Shown piece by piece: positions 58,878 through 64,000 of a DNA stretch of 64,000 bases (its first letter is position 1; each line of letters opens with the position of its first letter). The stretch lies in contig CAZTZE010000009.1 of the NCBI GenBank assembly GCA_964618215.1, positions 34,758-98,757 on the forward strand, read 5' to 3'. The notes beneath the pieces are model-generated. The model had not been told where the DNA came from, ran no database searches, and was given only the letters and a program-made list of their open reading frames with translations. The stretch is from CG2-30-58-95 sp964618215 (GTDB lineage Bacteria; Chloroflexota; Anaerolineae; Anaerolineales; Villigracilaceae). Position numbers and translations under genes: made by a program.

Positions 58878-60047
58878 ATGGAGATGGGTGGCATGATTTC
58901 TCGTTTTTCCGGGCGTTTGGGGATTCAGCAGCGCGTCCTGCCGCTCTACCGCCTCCCGTTTTTCGACGCCCTGGCGGCGGCTTGCGTCGGCGGGTCGAGC
59001 GTCTTCGCCGGGCAGCCTCGCCCGGATGAGGCGATTGCTGTCACCGACCAATTACGTTTTCCGCATTCCGCTTTAGCCAGGAACATTCACATTCTTCGCG
59101 GACCCCTCTACCTCTGCTGGCAGGGCGGCCTGATCCAATGGCTGGATGACTGGCGGCCGGATGCGCTGATCGTGGAGGCCAACCCGCGCTATCTCTCGAC
59201 CCCGGCGGCGATAAACTGGACGCGGCGGATGAACGTTCCGGTCATCGGCTGGGGACTGGGCGCGCCGCCGCTCGCGGGACTTTTGGCCGGTTTGCGCCGC
59301 TCGGCGCGTATACGCTTCCTGAGCCGCTTCGACGCCCTTATCACTTACAGTCAGCGCGGCGCGCAGGAATATGCCGCCACCGGCTTTCCCGCTGAACGCA
59401 TTTTCGTCGCCCCGAATGCCTCCACCCCTCGCCCAACTTCTCCCCCGCTCCCCCGCTCCCCCGCTTTCAGCGAAAAGCCAACCATCCTCTTCGTCGGTCG
59501 CTTACAGGCGCGCAAACGCCTCGACCTGCTTCTGCAAGCCTGCTCTGCCCTGCCAACCGCGTTGCAGCCGAGGCTGGTCATCGTTGGCGACGGCCCGGAG
59601 CGCGCCGCACTGGAATCGTTGGCCGCGCAAATTTACCCGCCTGCTGAATTCGTCGCTGCGCTGCACGGCGCGGCGCTTGCCCCCTACTTCACCGCCGCAG
59701 ATTTGTTCGTCCTGCCCGGCACAGGCGGATTGGCGGTGCAAGAGGCCATGTCCTATGGGCTGCCGGTCATCATGGGTCAAGGGGATGGCACGAATGACGC
59801 CTTGGTGCGTCCTGAAAACGGCTGGCAGATCCCGCCAGACGACCCTTCGACAGGGTCTCGACAAGCTCGACCCGGCGGCTCAGGGCAGGCCTTGCCCGCG
59901 CTGACCGAAACGCTGCGCCTGGCGCTCTCCGACGCCGCGCGACTGCGCAGGATGGGGGCGGAATCCTACCGCATCGTTTCCGAAGAGATCAATATCGAGC
60001 GGATGGTGGGGGTGTTTGTCGAGGCGTTGAATTGTGTGAGACCCTAA
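58878..60047 (+). CDS. Family 4 glycosyltransferase
   Basis: This 389-residue GT-B enzyme has IFVAPNAS between the domains, ILFVGRLQARKRLDLLLQA, LVIVGDGPERAALE and GGLAVQEAMSYGLPVIMGQGDG with the catalytic-domain Glu. Repeats encode two loops in frame, SPPLPRSPAFS (59422-59465) and DPSTGSRQARPGGSGQALP (59843-59887), and the last codons with the stop (VRP, 60038-60055). Starts at 58887 or 58893 are possible alternatives. It is the last gene of the three-gene glycan operon. Confidence 0.88.
   Translation: MEMGGMISRFSGRLGIQQRVLPLYRLPFFDALAAACVGGSSVFAGQPRPDEAIAVTDQLRFPHSALARNIHILRGPLYLCWQGGLIQWLDDWRPDALIVEANPRYLSTPAAINWTRRMNVPVIGWGLGAPPLAGLLAGLRRSARIRFLSRFDALITYSQRGAQEYAATGFPAERIFVAPNASTPRPTSPPLPRSPAFSEKPTILFVGRLQARKRLDLLLQACSALPTALQPRLVIVGDGPERAALESLAAQIYPPAEFVAALHGAALAPYFTAADLFVLPGTGGLAVQEAMSYGLPVIMGQGDGTNDALVRPENGWQIPPDDPSTGSRQARPGGSGQALPALTETLRLALSDAARLRRMGAESYRIVSEEINIERMVGVFVEALNCVRP
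59422..59465. repeat. CCCCCGCT octamer repeat inside the glycosyltransferase gene
   Basis: Three perfect CCCCCGCT units (59442-59465) follow looser C-rich words. They encode a Pro/Ser linker between the two GT-B domains. Confidence 0.85.
59843..59887. repeat. CCCTTCGACAGGG-type repeat inside the glycosyltransferase gene
   Basis: CCCTTCGACAGGG, GTCTCGACAAGCTCGAC and GGCTCAGGGCA make an interrupted palindrome of 45 bases (15 codons), read in frame. Confidence 0.8.
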
Positions 60048-60055
60048 AGGTCTCG
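60038..60055. repeat. AGACCCTAAAGGTCT palindrome ending two convergent genes
   Basis: GAGACCCTAAAGGTCTCG supplies TAA (60045-60047) to the plus-strand glycosyltransferase and TAG (60046-60044) to the minus-strand epimerase fragment. The same word bounds the element in the T-box at 16225. Confidence 0.9.
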
Positions 60056-60232
60056 CAGAGTAGTTGTAACCTCTTCGGGATTGTGGGCATCCGCCCTCAG
60101 AATATTGGCCCCGGGCAATGGCTCGCGCCGGATCCCACGATTCAGCAAGAACAAATCCAGCACCTTCGCGATTGCAAGCTGGCTCACTGCTGTGCTGATG
60201 AAACCAGTGCCACCGATAAAGAGCACCCTCAT
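60044..60232 (-). pseudogene. Truncated NAD-dependent epimerase/dehydratase
   Basis: Only 62 residues remain: MRVLFIGGTGFISTAVSQLA is the Rossmann NAD-binding start of an extended SDR protein, with LLNRG at the second strand. GGGGAGGAC precedes ATG 60232. The frame stops inside the palindrome at 60038, where a full-length member would have some 250 more residues. The gene seems to have been cut by the repeat or by the arrival of the glycan genes. Confidence 0.8.
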
Positions 60233-60419
60233 AGGCGTTTAGTCCTCCCCTTTATCTTCGTGCTCATACACCTATTTTACGGCTCTTTGGGATTTTCCGT
60301 GATTCGGCGGCAAATGTGGGACAAATTGGCAATTTGTCCTACGCCTTACCAGCATATGTGGTGGATATCACGGCGATTCCCAGAGAGTCTATTTTACTTC
60401 GTATTGGACAAATAAATAT

Positions 60420-60487
60420 AGACTTCCGAAGTCTTCGAGACTTCGGAAGTCTGGGGGACGAAATGCTGTGACGACTTAAGTCGTCAC
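60420..60487. repeat. Two palindromes downstream of sdhB
   Basis: AGACTTCCGAAGTCT, TCG, AGACTTCGGAAGTCT (60420-60452) is followed by the perfect 20-base palindrome GTGACGACTTAAGTCGTCAC (60468-60487). The 190 bases from 60233 to 60420 hold nothing I can name. These hairpins may end the sdh transcript. Confidence 0.8.
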
Positions 60488-60494
60488 TACAGCT

Positions 60495-61196
<702 letters not shown>

Positions 61197-61234
61197 GATG
61201 ACATTCTCCAATATTTTTCAAACGGAATACGCAG

Positions 61235-61269
61235 CACGCAACACGTAACACGTAACACGTAACACGTAA
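61235..61269. repeat. CACGTAA heptamer repeat between sdhA and sdhB
   Basis: CACGCAA is followed by four perfect CACGTAA units in 7-base phase. CGGAATACG and CGTATTACG lie either side as an inverted pair. Confidence 0.94.
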
Positions 61270-61302
61270 CATGAAGGATACACGCCGTATTACGTCTTCC
61301 GT

Positions 61303-63096
61303 TTAGTACGTCCGTTCCTTCGGCTGGTACTTGGTGATGACGACCGGCTTGTATTTCAGCTCAATCTTGCCGTTTTCACGCAGATAGGCCATCGTATGCT
61401 TGAGCCATTTCTTGTCGTCGCGGTTGGGGTAATCCTCGCGCGAGTGACCGCCGCGGCTTTCGGTGCGCGCCAGCGCCGAGACTGTGGTGACCTCCGCCAG
61501 GTCGAGCAGGTTACCCAGTTCCCAGGCATTGATCATTTCCATATTGAAAATTTTGCCGGTGTCGGTCACGCGCACGTGCTTGAAGCACGCCTGTAACGCG
61601 CGGATTTTTTCCAGCGCGTTCTGCATGCCCTTGCCGGAGCGGAAGATGCCCATGTCGTCGAACATCACTTTCTTCATCTCGCAGGCGATGTCGAAGGCGT
61701 TCTCCTTGCCGTCGGCGGTGAGGAACTGGTCGAACTGGGCGCGGGCGAAAGCGGCCGGGTTGGCGGGCAGCGGCTGGTATGCTGCGCCTTTGGCGAACTC
61801 GGCGGCGCGCAGACCGGCGTACTTGCCGAAGACGACCAAATCGAGCAGCGAGTTGGTGCCAAGCCGGTTCGCGCCATGCACCGAGACGCAGGCCACCTCT
61901 CCAGCCGCGTATAAGCCAGGGACGGTGGTGTTCTCCTCGTTCGAAATCACCTCGCCGTACTTGTTGGTTGGGATGCCGCCCATGGCGTAGTGCGCGGTCG
62001 GCTGGATGGGCATCGGCTGCGTGACCGGGTCCACGCCGAGGTAGACGCGGCAGAAGTCCACGATGTCGGGCAGTTTCGCCAGGATTTGTTCGCCGGTGAC
62101 GACGAAGGGGGAGCCATCCGGATTCTTGCGGCCATCCAGGGCGGCGTACTTATTGACCGATTCAGGCCGCACGTCGAGGTAAACGTAGTTCTGGCCGTTG
62201 ACACCGCGCCCCTCGCGGATTTCGAGATAAATGGCGCGGCTGATCACGTCCCGCGAGGCCAGATCTTTCACCGTCGGGGCGTAACGTTCCATAAATCGCT
62301 CGCCTTTACCATTAATCAAAATTCCGCCCTCGCCGCGCACGCCCTCGGTGATGAGGATGCCAAGTTTGTAAATACCGGTGGGGTGGAACTGGAAAAATTC
62401 CATGTCTTCCAGTGGCAGGCCGCGCCGCATGGTGATGGCCGGGCCGTCGCCGCTGAAGGCATAAGCATTGGAGGTGATTTCCCAGATGCGGCCATGCCCG
62501 CCGGTGGCGAAGATGACCGCTTTGGCGTGGAAGACGTGCATCTCACCGCTGGCGAGTTCGATGGCGACCACGCCGGCCGCCGCGCCGTCCACCATCAGCA
62601 GGTCAATGACCTGAAATTCGTCGTAGAAGGTGACGTTGTGCTTGATGCACTGCTGGTAGAGCGTCTGTAAAATCATGTGACCGGTGCGGTCGGCGGCGTG
62701 ACAGGCGCGGCTCACCGGTTTGCCGGTCACGTTGTTGGTATGCCCGCCGAAGGGGCGCTGGGAGATTTTGCCGTCAGGCGTGCGATCGAAGGGCAGGCCC
62801 ATGTGTTCCAGTTCGTAGATGGCCTGAACAGCCTCCTCGCACATGAACTCGATGGCATCCTGGTCGCCGAGGTAATCGGAGCCTTTGACCGTATCGTACG
62901 TGTGCCATTCGGGATGGTCTTCTTCCACGCTGCCGAGCGCCGCGCCAATGCCGCCCTGGGCGGTGCCGGTGTGCGAGCGCGTCGGATAGAGTTTGGTGAT
63001 GATGGCGGTCGAGGCCGTCCTGGAGGCGTACAATCCAGCCATCAGGCCCGCCCCGCCGGCGCCAACGACCAATACTTCGAATTGATGTGTTTTCAT
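61303..63096 (-). CDS. sdhA: Succinate dehydrogenase/fumarate reductase flavoprotein subunit
   Basis: This 597-residue catalytic subunit oxidises succinate to fumarate. The FAD-binding start VLVVGAGGAGLMAGLYAS, the covalent-FAD histidine in TRSHTGTAQGGIGAAL, the active-site FHPTGIYKLG region and GANRLGTNSLLDLVVFG are all present. GGAGC precedes the ATG. It is ten bases after sdhD. Confidence 0.97.
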   Translation of the reverse strand: MKTHQFEVLVVGAGGAGLMAGLYASRTASTAIITKLYPTRSHTGTAQGGIGAALGSVEEDHPEWHTYDTVKGSDYLGDQDAIEFMCEEAVQAIYELEHMGLPFDRTPDGKISQRPFGGHTNNVTGKPVSRACHAADRTGHMILQTLYQQCIKHNVTFYDEFQVIDLLMVDGAAAGVVAIELASGEMHVFHAKAVIFATGGHGRIWEITSNAYAFSGDGPAITMRRGLPLEDMEFFQFHPTGIYKLGILITEGVRGEGGILINGKGERFMERYAPTVKDLASRDVISRAIYLEIREGRGVNGQNYVYLDVRPESVNKYAALDGRKNPDGSPFVVTGEQILAKLPDIVDFCRVYLGVDPVTQPMPIQPTAHYAMGGIPTNKYGEVISNEENTTVPGLYAAGEVACVSVHGANRLGTNSLLDLVVFGKYAGLRAAEFAKGAAYQPLPANPAAFARAQFDQFLTADGKENAFDIACEMKKVMFDDMGIFRSGKGMQNALEKIRALQACFKHVRVTDTGKIFNMEMINAWELGNLLDLAEVTTVSALARTESRGGHSREDYPNRDDKKWLKHTMAYLRENGKIELKYKPVVITKYQPKERTY

Positions 63097-63106
63097 GCCG
63101 CCGCTC

Positions 63107-63532
63107 CTAAGAGGTCAAGATCACGTAGATGCCGATGACGCTCATGAGCAGCGTGATCAACAGGACCAGGATGCGCAGAGATTTCCGCAACCAGACCCGC
63201 GAAATGTAGTCTTCCAGTACGCTCAACAGGCCGTGCAAACCATGCGAGGTTGCAAAAAAGACGAACAGGCTGCCCATAACTTTCCAAAAAACCGTGCTCC
63301 AGGGTGCGAGATCCGGGACATTGGTATTCAAGACGTGGTTGGGGTTGGGCATGAATGTCCAGCGGAGTATATCTGCCAGATTCATTTGGGTGCGGGCGCC
63401 CATGATCAGCGCGCCGACCATGCCAATGAGCGCAAACAGGTACATCAACAGGGCCGAGAGGCGGGTGAAGAGCCACATGCTCGTTTCGAAATCGAAGCCG
63501 CGTCGGGAGATGGATACAGTTCGTGGTTTCAT
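63107..63532 (-). CDS. sdhD: Succinate dehydrogenase membrane anchor subunit
   Basis: This 141-residue protein has three helices (ALLMYLFALIGMVGALIMG, TVFWKVMGSLFVFFATSH, SLRILVLLITLLMSVIGIYVIL) and the conserved TSHGLHGLLSVLEDY with a likely heme-ligand or quinone-site histidine. AGGAGGAG precedes ATG 63532. Confidence 0.88.
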   Translation of the reverse strand: MKPRTVSISRRGFDFETSMWLFTRLSALLMYLFALIGMVGALIMGARTQMNLADILRWTFMPNPNHVLNTNVPDLAPWSTVFWKVMGSLFVFFATSHGLHGLLSVLEDYISRVWLRKSLRILVLLITLLMSVIGIYVILTS

Positions 63533-63541
63533 AATCTCCTC

Positions 63542-63916
63542 CTAGTCTCCCAGCGCCGTGTGGGCGATGACGAACACGGCGATGGCATAGATGGGCAGAA
63601 AGACGGCCCATTCCACCCAAATGGCTTCGCGCTGGTGTTCAATCAGTTTCGGCCACAGGTCGAGGATGACGATGCGCAGCCCGTTGATGGCGTGGAACAG
63701 GGCGCAGAAGAAGATGAAAATCTGGAAAGCCCAGTGTGTATAAATCGTATTGAAGAAAATCCCGGCTTTCCCGCCGAAATACGAGGAGAGGATATGCACC
63801 GCGACGAAGATGACAATAGCCAGCCCGCCGATTCGATGCAGGATGTAGGTCAACATCGGTCCTTTACCCTGGTATCGCAGGCCTTCGATCAGGCCGACGT
63901 TCCTTTTTAGACCCAT
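63542..63916 (-). CDS. sdhC: Succinate dehydrogenase cytochrome b556 subunit
   Basis: This 124-residue three-helix protein has the SdhC motif ILHRIGGLAIVIFVAVHILSSY with a heme-b histidine and FHAINGLRIVILDL at the third helix. AAGGAGG precedes ATG 63916. It is the first gene of the sdhCDAB unit, and the spacer upstream carries a palindrome but no clear promoter was found. Confidence 0.9.
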   Translation of the reverse strand: MGLKRNVGLIEGLRYQGKGPMLTYILHRIGGLAIVIFVAVHILSSYFGGKAGIFFNTIYTHWAFQIFIFFCALFHAINGLRIVILDLWPKLIEHQREAIWVEWAVFLPIYAIAVFVIAHTALGD

Positions 63917-63968
63917 CTACGCCTCCTTATTGTATTACTCGGCATCATTTGCGCGATCCGCGCAATTC

Positions 63969-63992
63969 GTAGGTCGGATTGGCAATCCGACC
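63969..63992. repeat. GGTCGGATTGGCAATCCGAC palindrome upstream of sdhC
   Basis: Twenty bases identical to the copy inside the methyltransferase gene at 19367 lie between GTAG and CATAGGT. Confidence 0.88.
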
Positions 63993-64000
63993 ATAGGTAT

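Noticed and set aside
61235..61269. Short tandem array that could be taken for a CRISPR
   Set aside because: The units are only seven bases, contiguous and without spacers, and no cas genes are in the window. The same holds for 16475-16513 and 27165-27236.

Overview
The window looks like a chromosomal segment of a GC-rich member of the Chloroflexota, most likely class Anaerolineae. The reasons are the gene content (a nuoF-N run, sdhCDAB, a short-type glucan phosphorylase, many lipoproteins with Pro/Thr/Ser-rich linkers, M29 aminopeptidase, B12 uptake) and a great density of small palindromic and phased repeats. The taxonomic call is inference. No rRNA, transposase, integrase or CRISPR array was seen.

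Layout. 1-11962: respiratory complex I genes nuoF (5' end outside the window) to nuoN on the plus strand. They are interrupted by a HicB/HicA toxin-antitoxin pair between nuoF and nuoG and by an orphan YgiT-type zinc-finger gene between nuoL and nuoM. 11978-13984: a large beta-propeller lipoprotein, followed by a relic of nuoN. 14276-16440: thrS (minus) behind a T-box leader, then tRNA-Val(GAC). 16785-22337: a small conserved protein, sortase, a small membrane protein, RlmD/TrmA-type methyltransferase, a CASTOR/POLLUX-type channel and a UPF0173 hydrolase. 22404-25695: btuFCD vitamin B12 transporter (minus) under a cobalamin riboswitch. 25822-33424: a Cys/Met-metabolism PLP enzyme, ComEC, aminopeptidase, UPF0316 protein and GlgP. 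33497-36294: lutA and a lutB-lutC fusion, then tRNA-Glu(CTC). 36571-39268: a MASE1-GAF histidine kinase and its NarL-type regulator.

39463-48405: a BMP/Nup-type ABC transporter (ATPase, two permeases, lipoprotein) followed by homologues of the three oxamate carbamoyltransferase subunits (AllH, AllG, AllF/FdrA) and a 57-residue FdrA-associated protein. This reads as one uptake-and-breakdown unit for a purine-derived or ureide compound. It abuts a hemY gene that has lost its 5' part, followed by hemL, a membrane protein and a second hemL relic. 51170-52627: infC-rpmI-rplT. 52664-55644: a visibly AT-richer two-gene island (Zn-ribbon DNA methylase plus an unknown partner), a candidate restriction or defence cassette. 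55641-60232: macrodomain protein, SpoU-type methyltransferase, two glycosyltransferases around an FkbM methyltransferase, and a truncated epimerase. 60495-63916: sdhCDAB (minus).

The most unusual feature is a class of repeats built from 3-9 tandem 7- or 8-bp words, often followed by the reverse-complement words, so that each folds into a long hairpin. The words differ from locus to locus but the architecture is the same. Copies sit between genes, inside genes without breaking the frame (three in the lutB-lutC fusion alone), at gene ends where they supply the stop codon, and inside the variable parts of both the T-box and the cobalamin riboswitch. Several other short palindromes recur in the same kinds of place. 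Two gene-tail relics and one 21-bp duplicated gene end suggest repeated small insertion and recombination events. Several genes have a -10 box only 6-8 bases before the start codon and no ribosome binding site, pointing to leaderless mRNAs.
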